This document shows positions 1-8,561 of a stretch of 64,000 nt of DNA, piece after piece (position 1 is the stretch's first letter; the number at the start of each line of letters is the position of its first letter). The notes beneath the pieces are model-generated. The model had not been told where the DNA came from and made no database searches. It saw only the letters and a program-made list of their open reading frames with translations. This DNA is from Enhydrobacter aerosaccus (GTDB lineage: Bacteria > Pseudomonadota > Alphaproteobacteria > Reyranellales > Reyranellaceae): NCBI RefSeq assembly GCF_900167455.1, contig NZ_FUWJ01000002.1:434305-498304 (forward strand), given 5' to 3'. The translations under genes and the position numbers were made by a program.

Positions 1-593
1 AAATCAGGCTGATGGGTCGAGCCGATCAGGGTGTGGCGCAGGAGGTGGTGCGGCTTGCGGATGATGCTGTGGCCTGAGCAAAAGGCAGGGCTGGCGACCG
101 GATAGGCTTCGATGGGCAAGAAGCTCCGACCGATGAGACCCGGCCAGGGTCCGCGTCCGAGGCGAAGCGCGCAATCGATGTCCTGCCGGATTTCGAGATC
201 GACATAGTCCGCCGATGTCTCGAGCTCGATCTCCATACCGGCCGGCCGCATTCCGTCCCGCGCCAACCTCGGGAGCAGCCAATTGGCTGCGAATGTCGGA
301 ATGACGCTGATCCGGAGAGGACGCCGCGCCGATATCCTGGCTGCTGCTGTCGCCTTCTGCAGAACCTCCCATGCCGGGCCCAGTTCGGCGAAATACCGCT
401 CACCCGCGCTGGTCAGGGCGAGACCACGGGGCAGGCGATGAAACAGCCGAACGCCAAGCTGCTGCTCGAGAATCTGCACGCGCCGGCTCACGGCCGGAAC
501 GGTAATGCTCAAGACGAGAGCTGCGCGCGCGAGGCTTCCCTCGCGCGCTGCCGCCACGAAAGCCTCGATCGCACGCAGGGGAAGCTGGCTCAT
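1..593 (-). CDS. LysR-family transcriptional regulator (partial, runs off left edge)
   Basis: The ATG is at 593-591 and the frame stays open to the window edge, giving about 197 residues. The N-terminus shows a LysR winged helix-turn-helix (residues about 15-40, GSLARAALVLSITVPAVS, then LEQQLGVRLFHR), followed by the beginning of a periplasmic-binding-like effector domain. The layout resembles GcvA/AmpR-type regulators. The C-terminal third lies outside the window. It starts 6 bp after the crotonase stop on the same strand, so it is probably the last gene of the TSUP/small protein/crotonase operon and may regulate it. The effector is unknown. Family call is firm; target is inference. Confidence 0.85.
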   Translation of the reverse strand, partial: MSQLPLRAIEAFVAAAREGSLARAALVLSITVPAVSRRVQILEQQLGVRLFHRLPRGLALTSAGERYFAELGPAWEVLQKATAAARISARRPLRISVIPTFAANWLLPRLARDGMRPAGMEIELETSADYVDLEIRQDIDCALRLGRGPWPGLIGRSFLPIEAYPVASPAFCSGHSIIRKPHHLLRHTLIGSTHQPD

Positions 594-599
594 CGCGCG

Positions 600-1403
600 T
601 CAGTCCCGGTAATTCGCCGCCCGCTTCTGCAGGTTCGACATGACGGCCTCGAGCTGGTTCGGTGAACCGATCAGCTTCTGCTGCTCGACTGACTCGGCCA
701 TCAGGCCAGTCGCCGCGTCCGACGCCACGGCGAGGTTCAGGAGCCGCTTGGCCGCCCGCACGGCATCCGGACTCTTGGCAGCGATCTCACCGGCCGCTTC
801 CAGCGCGGCGGCGCGCGGATCGGCGACGATGCGGGTCACGAAGCCAAGCCGCTGCGCCTCCTCGCCGTTGAAGATTCGGCCGGTGTAGGTGAGCTCGCGC
901 ACGATATCCTCGCGCGCCAGATGGCGCATGAGCTGCGTGCCGGCGAGATCGGGCACCAGCCCCCACTTGATCTCCATGACCGAGAAACGCGCATCGGCGG
1001 TCGCGTAGCGCATGTCGGCGCCGAGCGCGATCTGGAAGCCGCCGCCGAAGGCGACGCCATGGACCGCGGCAATCACCGGCACCGGCAGGACGCGCCATTG
1101 CCAGGCGCATTGCTGCGGGCGATTGGCGATGCCATGAGTGCGCGTGGTAAGATCGCGAACGCCGGGCACCTTGTCGCCCTGCTCCTTCATGGCGGCGAAG
1201 CTGCCCATGTCGAGGCCGGCGCAGAAGGCCTTGCCCTCGCCCGACAGCACCACGGCGCGCAGCCCCTTCATCTCCGTCAGTCGCTGCCCGGCCTCCAGGA
1301 TGGCCTCGAACATGGCGGGATCGAGCGCATTCATCTTGTCGGCCCGAACCAGCCGCACGTCGGCAACGCCATCCTTGAAGTCGATGGCAACACGGTCCTT
1401 CAT
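600..1403 (-). CDS. crotonase (enoyl-CoA hydratase/isomerase) family protein
   Basis: A 267-residue protein of normal crotonase length. The two oxyanion-hole segments are visible: FCAGLDM near residue 60 and GVAFGGGFQIALGADM near 115-130. The glutamate that follows the GGG turn in rat mitochondrial hydratase (Glu144) is replaced by Gln here (GGGFQ), while the second acid region keeps MEIKWG. A simple hydratase activity is therefore not assured; an isomerase, hydrolase or other crotonase reaction on an acyl-CoA is possible. The chosen ATG (1403) overlaps the upstream stop as ATGA, so translation is coupled to the small gene before it. An upstream in-frame ATG at 1427 lies inside that gene and is less likely. 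Confidence 0.85.
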   Translation of the reverse strand: MKDRVAIDFKDGVADVRLVRADKMNALDPAMFEAILEAGQRLTEMKGLRAVVLSGEGKAFCAGLDMGSFAAMKEQGDKVPGVRDLTTRTHGIANRPQQCAWQWRVLPVPVIAAVHGVAFGGGFQIALGADMRYATADARFSVMEIKWGLVPDLAGTQLMRHLAREDIVRELTYTGRIFNGEEAQRLGFVTRIVADPRAAALEAAGEIAAKSPDAVRAAKRLLNLAVASDAATGLMAESVEQQKLIGSPNQLEAVMSNLQKRAANYRD

Positions 1404-1606
1404 TTGTCCCTCTCCGATTTCAGCCACTCGCGCAGGCGGCGTTTCACTTCATCCGGCGACAGGCGCTCCGGCGGCTTGAGCCCGCCATCTTCCTGCTTCG
1501 GCCACATCAGCACGGCGATCGCACGCTGCACATCGGCGAAGCTGCAATCGTCCGGCAACCGATCGAGCAGCTCGCGGACCTGATCCTTGACGCTCTTGTC
1601 GCTCAT
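1400..1606 (-). CDS. small hypothetical helical protein
   Basis: A 68-residue, highly charged protein (starts MSDKSVKDQVRELLDRLPDD). It is predicted to be mostly helical and has no signal or membrane segment. The pattern RELLDRLPDDCSFADVQ recalls small antitoxin-like or addiction-module proteins, but no toxin partner is present, so function is left open. It has ATGA overlaps at both ends: its start overlaps the stop of the TSUP gene (1603-1606) and its stop overlaps the crotonase start (1400-1403). It is certainly co-translated with both. Confidence 0.7.
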   Translation of the reverse strand: MSDKSVKDQVRELLDRLPDDCSFADVQRAIAVLMWPKQEDGGLKPPERLSPDEVKRRLREWLKSERDK

Positions 1607-2358
1607 CGTCCCGCCATCTGCCAAACACCCTGCGCAACATAGACCGCACCGAGGGCCAGAATCACGCGGCGCGTCCAGTAATAGAACTGCTTGTCGGACA
1701 GCCGGTCGAGGAAGCTGCGCGACAACGTGGTGCCGAGGACCGCGCACCCGGCCGCGAAGGCCATGACCAGCCATTGCTCCGGATCGCCCGCGACGGAGCG
1801 GCCGACCAGCCCGCCGAAGTAGATAACCTTGGTGAGATGGCCCATCACCTGCGCCGCCGCCTTGGTCGAGACATTGACCTGCCGCGTCATGCCGGTGCGC
1901 ACATAGAAGATATCGAGGATCGGCCCGGTCACGCCCGAGACGAGCTGCAGTCCGCCGCCGATCACGCCAGCAGTGAAGGCCTGCCCGCGTCTTTCGATAT
2001 TGGGAGCGATGCGTTGTGGAACCGCCAGGGCGACGAAAGGCATGAGTCCGACCGCGATCAGCACGACCGGCTTGGGCGGCACGAAGGCGAACGACGAAAA
2101 GACCATCAGCGAGAAGCCGGCGCCGAGGCCGAACTGCAACACCACGCTCCAGTTGATGTGATGGCGCCACAGCCAGGAGCGCCAGCCATTGGCGGCGATC
2201 TGAATGACGCCATGGAACACCATCGCGACAGGGACCGGCAGCATCAGCAGCAGAAAGCCGATCAACAGCATGCCGCCCGCCATGCCGAAAATGCCCGAGA
2301 TGAAGGAGGTGACGACGGCGATGGCTGCCAGCGCAGCGAGGACGGGGAGCGAGAACAT
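1603..2358 (-). CDS. TSUP family (TauE/SafE) membrane permease
   Basis: About 251 residues from the ATG at 2358, with several strongly hydrophobic segments (for example LPVLAALAAIAVVTSF near the N-terminus and GMAGGMLLIGFLLLML after it). The FGMAGG element in the first helical hairpin is typical of the TauE/SafE/TSUP family, which exports or imports sulfite, sulfonates or other organic anions. An ATG at 2403 is in frame but gives an unlikely polar extension. It is first in a four-gene minus-strand operon with the small protein, crotonase and LysR regulator, which suggests transport of an acid or sulfonate handled by that set. The substrate is not known. Confidence 0.85.
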   Translation of the reverse strand: MFSLPVLAALAAIAVVTSFISGIFGMAGGMLLIGFLLLMLPVPVAMVFHGVIQIAANGWRSWLWRHHINWSVVLQFGLGAGFSLMVFSSFAFVPPKPVVLIAVGLMPFVALAVPQRIAPNIERRGQAFTAGVIGGGLQLVSGVTGPILDIFYVRTGMTRQVNVSTKAAAQVMGHLTKVIYFGGLVGRSVAGDPEQWLVMAFAAGCAVLGTTLSRSFLDRLSDKQFYYWTRRVILALGAVYVAQGVWQMAGR

Positions 2359-2552
2359 TCTGTTGCCGACTTCGGGCAATAGCCTGTGGCAGGCGGGAAG
2401 CAAAGCCCGACGTTGCGGCCGAGGGTGCCGTTCGGGAAGGGATCACCGCTTTGTGGCTACAGTCCAGTCTCGCTGCGTGAGGCGGCGCTACTGGCCTTGG
2501 CCTCGCGCCCCGCTATGCTCTCCCCAATAACGAGACTTTGTGGGAGGGACTC

Positions 2553-3524
2553 ATGCGCATCACAGTGGCGCTGTTCGGCTTGTTGGCCGCCTGGGCGAGC
2601 GTCGACCCCGCAGCGGCGGAATATCCCGACAAACCGATCCGACTCATGGCGCCCTACGCGCCCGGCGGGAACATCGACGTCACGGCGCGCATCGTCGCCG
2701 ACAAGCTCAAGGACGTGCTGGGCGTGACGGTGCTGGTGGAGAACAAGGCAGGCGCCTCCGGCATGATCGGCAGCGACGTGATCGCCCGCTCGGCGCCCGA
2801 TGGATACAATCTGCTGGTCTCGGCCAATTCGCTCGTGGCGGTGCCGGCGATCTACGGCAACGCGCCGTACGATTGGCGCACGGCATTCCAGCCGATCAGC
2901 CATATCCAGTCGGTACCAGCGGTGGTGCTCGTCAATCCGGCGTCGCCGATCAAGACCTTCGCCGATTTCATCAAGGCGGGGCGCGACACACCGGGCAAGC
3001 TTGCGCTGGCCGATTCGGGAATCGGCACCACCAACCATATCGTGATCGAGCTGATGAGCGCGGCGAGCGGCGCCAAATACACGCTGGTGCATTACAAGGG
3101 CAGCGGCGCCGCCGCGGTCGACGTGGTGGCCGGACAGGTGCCGGCACAGGTCGACCAGCTCAACAGCGCCATCGGCCACATCAAGGCCGGCAAGCTACGC
3201 GCGCTCGCCGTGACGTCCGACAAGCGCATGGCCGAGCTTCCCGACGTTCCCACCGTCAAGGAATCGGGCATTCCGGAACTGTCCGATTTCACCTACGCGA
3301 CCTATACGGGCCTGTTCGGCCCGGCGAGGATGCCACCCGACGTGGTGGCCAAACTGCACGAAGCGATGGTGAAGGTTCTGACCGATCCAGTGACGGTCAA
3401 GCGCTTCGCCGATCTCACGGCCGAAGCCCGGCCCAGCACGCCCGAAGAACTTGCCGGCCGGCTCGACAAGGAAGACAAGCTGGTGGTGCCGCTCATCAGG
3501 AAGCTCGGCATCAAGGCGGAGTAG
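2553..3524 (+). CDS. tripartite tricarboxylate transporter substrate-binding protein (Bug/TctC family)
   Basis: 323 residues from ATG 2553, which sits 7 nt after GGGAGGGACTC-type purines. It begins with a Sec signal peptide (hydrophobic ITVALFGLLAAWA, cleavage likely after DPAAA near residue 22). The mature protein carries the Bug-family signatures PIRLMAPYAPGGNIDVTAR and the later NKAGASGMIGSD and HYKGSG motifs. These proteins bind carboxylic acids in the periplasm and hand them to TctAB-type permeases. No permease genes are nearby, so it is an orphan binding protein. It is divergent from the TSUP operon across a 194-bp gap and convergent with feoB. Confidence 0.9.
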   Translation: MRITVALFGLLAAWASVDPAAAEYPDKPIRLMAPYAPGGNIDVTARIVADKLKDVLGVTVLVENKAGASGMIGSDVIARSAPDGYNLLVSANSLVAVPAIYGNAPYDWRTAFQPISHIQSVPAVVLVNPASPIKTFADFIKAGRDTPGKLALADSGIGTTNHIVIELMSAASGAKYTLVHYKGSGAAAVDVVAGQVPAQVDQLNSAIGHIKAGKLRALAVTSDKRMAELPDVPTVKESGIPELSDFTYATYTGLFGPARMPPDVVAKLHEAMVKVLTDPVTVKRFADLTAEARPSTPEELAGRLDKEDKLVVPLIRKLGIKAE

Positions 3525-3549
3525 AACGTATGCTTGGGCCGGCGGCGCC

Positions 3550-5472
3550 TCAGCCGGCGCCGAGCGCGCTCGCGACCTGGAAGACCGCAAACGCCGCCGC
3601 ATAGGCCAGCGCCAGCATGTAGAAGAAGGTGACGGCCATCCATTTCCAGCTGCCGGTCTCGCGCCGGATCACGGCCAGGGTCGAGGCGCACTGCGGCGCG
3701 AAGATGTACCAAGCCAGGAAGGCCAGCGCCGTCGCGAGACTCCATTGGCCGCTCAGCACCTGACCGATCTTGTCGGCGGCGCTCTCGCCGCCGTCGATCG
3801 AGTAGATCGTGCCCAACGCGCCGACGGCAACCTCGCGCGCCGCCATGCCGGGAACGAGGGCGACGTTGATCTGCCAGTTGAAACCCAGCGGATGGGTCAG
3901 CGGTGCGATGGCATTGCCGATCATGGCGGCCAGGCTGTAGTTGATGGCAGGCCCGGTCGCGCCGTCCGGCGGCTGCGGAAACGAGGCCAGCACCCAGATC
4001 AGGATCATCATCGACAGGATCGTGGTGCCGGCGCGCTTGAGGAAGGCCAGCGCCCGGGCCCAGACGCCCAGCAGCAGGCTCTTGAGCTGCGGTATCTTGT
4101 AATCCGGCAGCTCCAGCATGAAGGGCTCGCCGGCATTGGTGCGCCAGAACAGCCGCTTGGCGATGAACGACACGACCAGCGCGCCAACGATGCCGACGGC
4201 ATAGAGACCGAACATCACCAGCCCCTGCAAGCCGACAACGCCCCAGACCTGGCGATCGGGAATGAAGGCCGAGATGATCAGGGTATAGACGGGGATGCGC
4301 GCCGAGCAGGTCATGAGTGGCGCCACCAGGATCGTGGTCAGCCGATCGCGCCGATCGTCGATCACCCGCGTCGCCATGATGCCGGGAATGGCGCAGGCGA
4401 AGGAGGACAGCAAAGGGATGAAGGCACGGCCATGGAGGCCGGCGCCGCCCATGATCTTGTCCATCAGGAACGCGGCTCGGGCCATGTAGCCCAGGTCCTC
4501 GAGCAGCAGGATGAAGAAGAACAGAATCGTGATCTGCGGCAGGAACACGATCACACTGCCGACGCCGGCGATGACGCCATCCTTGAGGAAGCTGCGCAGG
4601 ATCTCGGGTAGCGGCGCTTCGCCCACCAGGGCGCCGAACCAGGTGAAGCCATCGGAGATGGCATCCATCAGCGGTCGCGCCCAGGCGAAGACCGCCTGGA
4701 ACATCACGAACAGAATGGCGAGCAGGATCACCAATCCCGCCACCGGATGAAGCAGCAGCGCATCGGCCTTGGCCGTGCCCGGATCGAGACGGCCTTCGCT
4801 GCGCACCGCCAGCCGCAACAGGCGATCCGCTTCACGTTGACCGCTGCGCAACTCGGAGGCGTTCGGGGCGTGCCAGTCGGACACGCCAGCCTGGAGCCTC
4901 CGGTCGAGGGCACGATCGAGTTCGGCCAGCAGCCCGTCGGTGCCCCCGCGACGGACGGCAACCGAACTCACAACGGGGATGCCCAGCGCCGCCGACAGCC
5001 GATCGATATCGATCTCGATGCCGCGCTTGCGCGCGATGTCCATCATGTTGAGCGACAGCAGCAACGGCCGTCCCACATGCTTGAGCTCGAGCACCAATCG
5101 CAGCGCCAGGCGCAGATTGGAAGCATCGGCGACGCAGACGATGAGATCCGGCACCGCCTCGGTGGCGAGACGGCCCAGCACCGCGTCACGGGTGATTTCC
5201 TCGTCGGGCGAGCGGGCGCGCAGCGAATAGGTTCCCGGCAGATCGACGACCTTGATGGCGCGACCCGCCGGAGTCGTGAACTGACCGGTCTTCTTTTCGA
5301 CGGTGACGCCGGGATAATTGGCGACCTTCTGCCGGCTGCCCGTCAGGGCATTGAACAAGGCGGTCTTGCCGCAGTTGGGATTGCCGACCAGAGCAACGAT
5401 GGCGGCAGCCGCGGTGGACTCTGGCGCCTGCTCCGCCCGAGGCAGCGGGGCGACGGAGATGTCTCCGTTCAT
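3550..5472 (-). CDS. feoB: ferrous iron transport protein B
   Basis: A 640-residue inner-membrane Fe(II) transporter with an N-terminal G domain. P-loop GNPNCGKT is at residues 30-37, the G3 motif DLPG at 77-80 and the G4 motif NMMD at 142-145. The C-terminal half holds multiple hydrophobic helices with the two Gate regions. It is shorter than the about 770-residue enterobacterial protein, mostly at the linker and C-terminus. The start overlaps the feoA stop by 4 bp (ATGA), so the two are coupled; no feoC is present. Expression is expected to respond to iron, but no convincing Fur or Irr box was found in the short upstream gap. Confidence 0.97.
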   Translation of the reverse strand: MNGDISVAPLPRAEQAPESTAAAAIVALVGNPNCGKTALFNALTGSRQKVANYPGVTVEKKTGQFTTPAGRAIKVVDLPGTYSLRARSPDEEITRDAVLGRLATEAVPDLIVCVADASNLRLALRLVLELKHVGRPLLLSLNMMDIARKRGIEIDIDRLSAALGIPVVSSVAVRRGGTDGLLAELDRALDRRLQAGVSDWHAPNASELRSGQREADRLLRLAVRSEGRLDPGTAKADALLLHPVAGLVILLAILFVMFQAVFAWARPLMDAISDGFTWFGALVGEAPLPEILRSFLKDGVIAGVGSVIVFLPQITILFFFILLLEDLGYMARAAFLMDKIMGGAGLHGRAFIPLLSSFACAIPGIMATRVIDDRRDRLTTILVAPLMTCSARIPVYTLIISAFIPDRQVWGVVGLQGLVMFGLYAVGIVGALVVSFIAKRLFWRTNAGEPFMLELPDYKIPQLKSLLLGVWARALAFLKRAGTTILSMMILIWVLASFPQPPDGATGPAINYSLAAMIGNAIAPLTHPLGFNWQINVALVPGMAAREVAVGALGTIYSIDGGESAADKIGQVLSGQWSLATALAFLAWYIFAPQCASTLAVIRRETGSWKWMAVTFFYMLALAYAAAFAVFQVASALGAG

Positions 5473-5768
5473 GACGGCGTCTTCATCGGGGCCACCGAAA
5501 CCGCCATTGCTTCGCGCCGCCGCAGCGCGATCGTCGTGCCGGCGACGCGCACGGCAATCGGATCGCCGCCGAAAAGGCCCTGATGCAACAGCTCGACGGT
5601 CGCTCCCTCGACAAAGCCGAGTTCGATCAGCCGCCGCTCCAGTTCGGGACCCGGCAGTCCGGCACCGTCCGCAGAATGCATATCGAGTGCAACAATACGG
5701 CCGCGAAATCCCACCCGTGCTTCCCCCAAAGGAAGTGTGCGATGGCTTATGATGGTCTGGTCAGGCAT
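5469..5768 (-). CDS. feoA: ferrous iron transport protein A
   Basis: 99 residues with the SH3-like FeoA fold. The central segment LERRLIELGFVEGATVELLHQGLFGGDPIAVRV can be recognised piece by piece (IELGF, GDPIAV). The role is a small cytoplasmic partner needed for FeoB-dependent Fe(II) uptake. The ATG at 5768 opens the operon and the stop overlaps feoB. The divergent hydrolase gene starts only 61 bp away, so promoters for both directions must be packed into that gap. Confidence 0.93.
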   Translation of the reverse strand: MPDQTIISHRTLPLGEARVGFRGRIVALDMHSADGAGLPGPELERRLIELGFVEGATVELLHQGLFGGDPIAVRVAGTTIALRRREAMAVSVAPMKTPS

Positions 5769-5829
5769 TGAGATTGCTTCCTAATAGCATCGGAGCGTCA
5801 ATGCCGCCAGTGCGGGAAGGAAAAAACAT

Positions 5830-6543
5830 ATGACGTCTGTGGTTTTGGCGCACGGCGCCTGGTCGGCCGCCTGGGCCTGGAAAAAGATGCGGCCGCTGCT
5901 CCAGGCGGCGGGACACGAGTTCTTTTCGCCGACCTACACCGGGCTTGGCCACCGCGCCCACCTGCTGGCGCCGACCATCGATTTGTCGACCCACGTCCAG
6001 GATGTCGTATCCCTGCTCGAATTCGAGGACCTGACGGACGTCACGCTTCTCGGCCATTCCTATGGCGGGATGGTCGCCACCGGCGTTGCCGATCGTGCGC
6101 GGAGCCGGATCGGCCGCATCGTCTATATCGACGCCTTCGCACCCAGGGATGGGCAGAGCCTGTTCGATCTCGTTGGCCCCAAGGCCGAGGGAAATATGCG
6201 CGCGGGCGCAGCGAAGGACGGCGAAGGCTGGAAATTGCCGGTCAACCCGATGCCACCGGATACCTCTCCCGAGGACAAGGCGTGGGCGAGCCCGCGGCGA
6301 CGACCGCAACCGATCCGGACTTTCGAGGAAAGGATCAGGTTGGAATCGAAGGAGTCGCCGCCGCCACGCCATTACATCTACGCCCGGAAAAACGGCCCGG
6401 GCGACGTGTTCCGCCAGTTCGCGGAGCGCGCCAAGACCGAGCCCGGTTGGAGCTACTATGAAATCGATGCCAGCCACAATCCGCACATAACTTGCCCGAA
6501 TGTGCTGATGGACTTGTTGACCCAGATCATGGCCGGCAAATGA
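5830..6543 (+). CDS. alpha/beta hydrolase (esterase-like)
   Basis: 237 residues and no signal peptide, so cytoplasmic. The oxyanion HGAW element is at residues 8-11, the nucleophile elbow GHSYGG puts Ser at 77, the acid is probably the Asp in YIDAFAP, and the His is in DASHNPH near the C-terminus. This layout matches small-ester hydrolases of the EstC/salicylate-esterase and hydroxynitrile-lyase-like group. GGAAGGA lies just upstream of the ATG. Its stop overlaps the CoA-transferase start (ATGA at 6540-6543), so ester hydrolysis probably feeds or follows acyl-CoA formation. The substrate is unknown. Confidence 0.88.
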   Translation: MTSVVLAHGAWSAAWAWKKMRPLLQAAGHEFFSPTYTGLGHRAHLLAPTIDLSTHVQDVVSLLEFEDLTDVTLLGHSYGGMVATGVADRARSRIGRIVYIDAFAPRDGQSLFDLVGPKAEGNMRAGAAKDGEGWKLPVNPMPPDTSPEDKAWASPRRRPQPIRTFEERIRLESKESPPPRHYIYARKNGPGDVFRQFAERAKTEPGWSYYEIDASHNPHITCPNVLMDLLTQIMAGK

Positions 6544-7919
6544 ACGCAACTCTCAGTCACGACATCCTGGCCTTGCTGGGCCGGCCGGCGCGGAGCGATG
6601 ACAATCTGCTTGTGAGCGGCAGCAGCGATCCGGTCTTCCGCACCCCCTGGCGGATCGCCGAAGCGGGCGCATCGGCCCTGGGGGCCGTGGGCCTTGCGTT
6701 GTCCGATCTGTGGCGTCTGCGGACCGGCAGAGGCCAGGCAGTGACCGTGGACCGGCACGCCGCCGCGGCGTCGCTACGATCCAATACCTATGTCCTGCGC
6801 AACGGCGAGCGACCGGTCTCCTGGGATCCGCTGACCGGTCATTATCCGACCCGGGACGGCCGCCACATGTTCCTCCACACCAACCATCCGCATCATCGGG
6901 CCGGTGCCCTGCGGATCGCCGGCGCCGCGGCAGACACAAAGGAGGCACTGGCGGCGGCGGTCGCCAAATGGGATGGCCTTGCGATCGAAGAGGCCATCGC
7001 TGCCGGCGGTTGCGTTGGCGGCCTCACTCGCAGCCGCGACGAATGGAATGCGCATCCGCATGGCCAGGCCGTCTCCCAGCTACCCCTGATCGACATCGTT
7101 CCGATTGGAGACGCGCCACCGCGGCCGCTGCCTGAAGGCGATCGTCCGCTGTCCGGTGTGCGGGTCCTCGACCTGACCCGGGTCCTGGCCGGACCGACCA
7201 GTGGTCGCGTGCTGGCCGAGAACGGGGCCGACGTGCTGCATGTCGTGGCACCGCACCTGCCCTACCAAACCGAACTGCTGATGGACACCGGCCACGGCAA
7301 GCGCTGCACGTGGATCGATCTGCGCGAACCGGCCGGCGTGGAAACCCTGAAGGGCTTGATTCAGGATGCCGATGTCTTCACCCAGGGCTATCGGCCCGGT
7401 ACGGTTGCCGGCCGCGGCTTCTCGCCCGAGCAGGTGGCGTCGCTTCGGCCCGGCATCGTCTATGTCAGCATCTGCGCCTACGGCCACGAGGGCCCATGGG
7501 CCGCGCGACGCGGATTCGATTCGATCGTCCAGAACGTGACCGGGCTCGCCGCAACACAAGGCTCGCTCGTGAAGCCCCGCAACCTGCCGGTCCAGGCGCT
7601 CGACTACATCGCAGGCTATCTCGGCGCGCTGGGCGCCATGATCGGTCTGGCGCGCCGCGTCGAACAGGGCGGATCGTGGCACGTGCGCGTTTCCCTGGTC
7701 CAGGTGGCGCATTGGCTGGCGAGTCTCGGAACCGTCGATCCTGCCGACGGCCTTGCCGAGCTTCCCGACAACGAGCTGGCGCCGCTCTTCATGGAGAGCG
7801 ACGGGCCGCTCGGTCATATCCGCCATCTCAAACCGGTCATACAGCTGAGCGAGACTCCGTCCTTCTTCGCCAAGCCAGCCGAACCGCTCGGCACGTCGGC
7901 GGCGCGATGGGCCGCCTGA
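6540..7919 (+). CDS. CaiB/BaiF-type (family III) CoA-transferase, two-part architecture
   Basis: 459 residues from the ATG that overlaps the hydrolase stop. The C-terminal part (from about residue 200, PLSGVRVLDLTRVLAGP) is a recognisable family III CoA-transferase N-domain ending in RRGFDSIVQNVTGLA, where the catalytic Asp of the family lies. The N-terminal about 190 residues resemble the later part of the same fold (GRGQAVTVDRHAAAASL). The GRGQ/GGSWHVRVSL type motif therefore occurs twice, as if two half-copies were joined. It probably moves CoA between carboxylic acids. It is followed 8 bp later by a flavin-fold protein. The substrate cannot be read from the sequence. Confidence 0.85.
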   Translation: MNATLSHDILALLGRPARSDDNLLVSGSSDPVFRTPWRIAEAGASALGAVGLALSDLWRLRTGRGQAVTVDRHAAAASLRSNTYVLRNGERPVSWDPLTGHYPTRDGRHMFLHTNHPHHRAGALRIAGAAADTKEALAAAVAKWDGLAIEEAIAAGGCVGGLTRSRDEWNAHPHGQAVSQLPLIDIVPIGDAPPRPLPEGDRPLSGVRVLDLTRVLAGPTSGRVLAENGADVLHVVAPHLPYQTELLMDTGHGKRCTWIDLREPAGVETLKGLIQDADVFTQGYRPGTVAGRGFSPEQVASLRPGIVYVSICAYGHEGPWAARRGFDSIVQNVTGLAATQGSLVKPRNLPVQALDYIAGYLGALGAMIGLARRVEQGGSWHVRVSLVQVAHWLASLGTVDPADGLAELPDNELAPLFMESDGPLGHIRHLKPVIQLSETPSFFAKPAEPLGTSAARWAA

Positions 7920-7927
7920 GGAGCACC

Positions 7928-8545
7928 ATGTCCGACCACATCGTAAACTCCGTCGCTGAGCTCGAAGCGCTCTATGGGCAGCCGAACGAGGCTTCCACCG
8001 TCAAGGAGATCGACTACATCACGCCGCATTATCGCGCCTATATCGAAGCATCGCCGTTCGCGGCACTGGCCACGGCCGGACCGGAAGGCCTCGATTGCTC
8101 GCCGCGCGGCGACAAGCCCGGGTTCGTGCGCATCCACGACGAGCGAACCCTGATGCTGCCGGATCGACGCGGCAACAATCGCATCGATTCGCTGCGCAAC
8201 ATCGTACGCGACCCGCGCGTCGCGCTGCTCTTCATGATTCCCGGCGTCGGCAACACGCTGCGCGTCAACGGACGCGCGCATATCAGCATCGAGCCGTCCC
8301 TGCTGGCGTCGTTCGCGATCGAGGACAAGGCGCCCCGTTCGGTGACGGTGATGACGGTGGAGCGGATCTACTTCCAATGCGCCCGGGCGCTGGTGCGATC
8401 GGAGCTGTGGGATCCGGCCCGCCACGTCGATCCGCGAAGCCTGCCGACGGCCGGCCAGATCCTGGCCGCTCTCAGCCGCGATCGCGTGGGCGGCGAAGCC
8501 TATGACCGCGACTGGCCGGAGCGAGCCGCCAAGACGATGTGGTGA
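7928..8545 (+). CDS. pyridoxamine 5'-phosphate oxidase-fold FMN-binding protein
   Basis: 205 residues from ATG 7928. Split-barrel flavin-binding features are visible: FAALATAGPEGLDCSPRGD, then LPDRRGNNRIDSLRNI and the strand DPRVALLFMIPG. This resembles the PPOX-class group often annotated as the MSMEG_1061 family, whose enzymes are mostly uncharacterised FMN- or F420-dependent oxidoreductases. It is the third gene of the hydrolase/CoA-transferase operon (8-bp gap) and convergent with otsA. Fold is confident; reaction is unknown. Confidence 0.85.
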   Translation: MSDHIVNSVAELEALYGQPNEASTVKEIDYITPHYRAYIEASPFAALATAGPEGLDCSPRGDKPGFVRIHDERTLMLPDRRGNNRIDSLRNIVRDPRVALLFMIPGVGNTLRVNGRAHISIEPSLLASFAIEDKAPRSVTVMTVERIYFQCARALVRSELWDPARHVDPRSLPTAGQILAALSRDRVGGEAYDRDWPERAAKTMW

Positions 8546-8561
8546 CGATAGGTGGTCGCGC

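Noticed and set aside
1400..1606. Small protein as the antitoxin of a toxin-antitoxin pair
   Set aside because: Both neighbours are a permease and a crotonase; no toxin-like gene is adjacent, so the similarity is too weak to claim.
5769..5829. Iron-responsive Fur or Irr box between feoA and the hydrolase
   Set aside because: The 61-bp gap shows no convincing palindrome; regulation by iron is expected from knowledge of feo but is not visible here.
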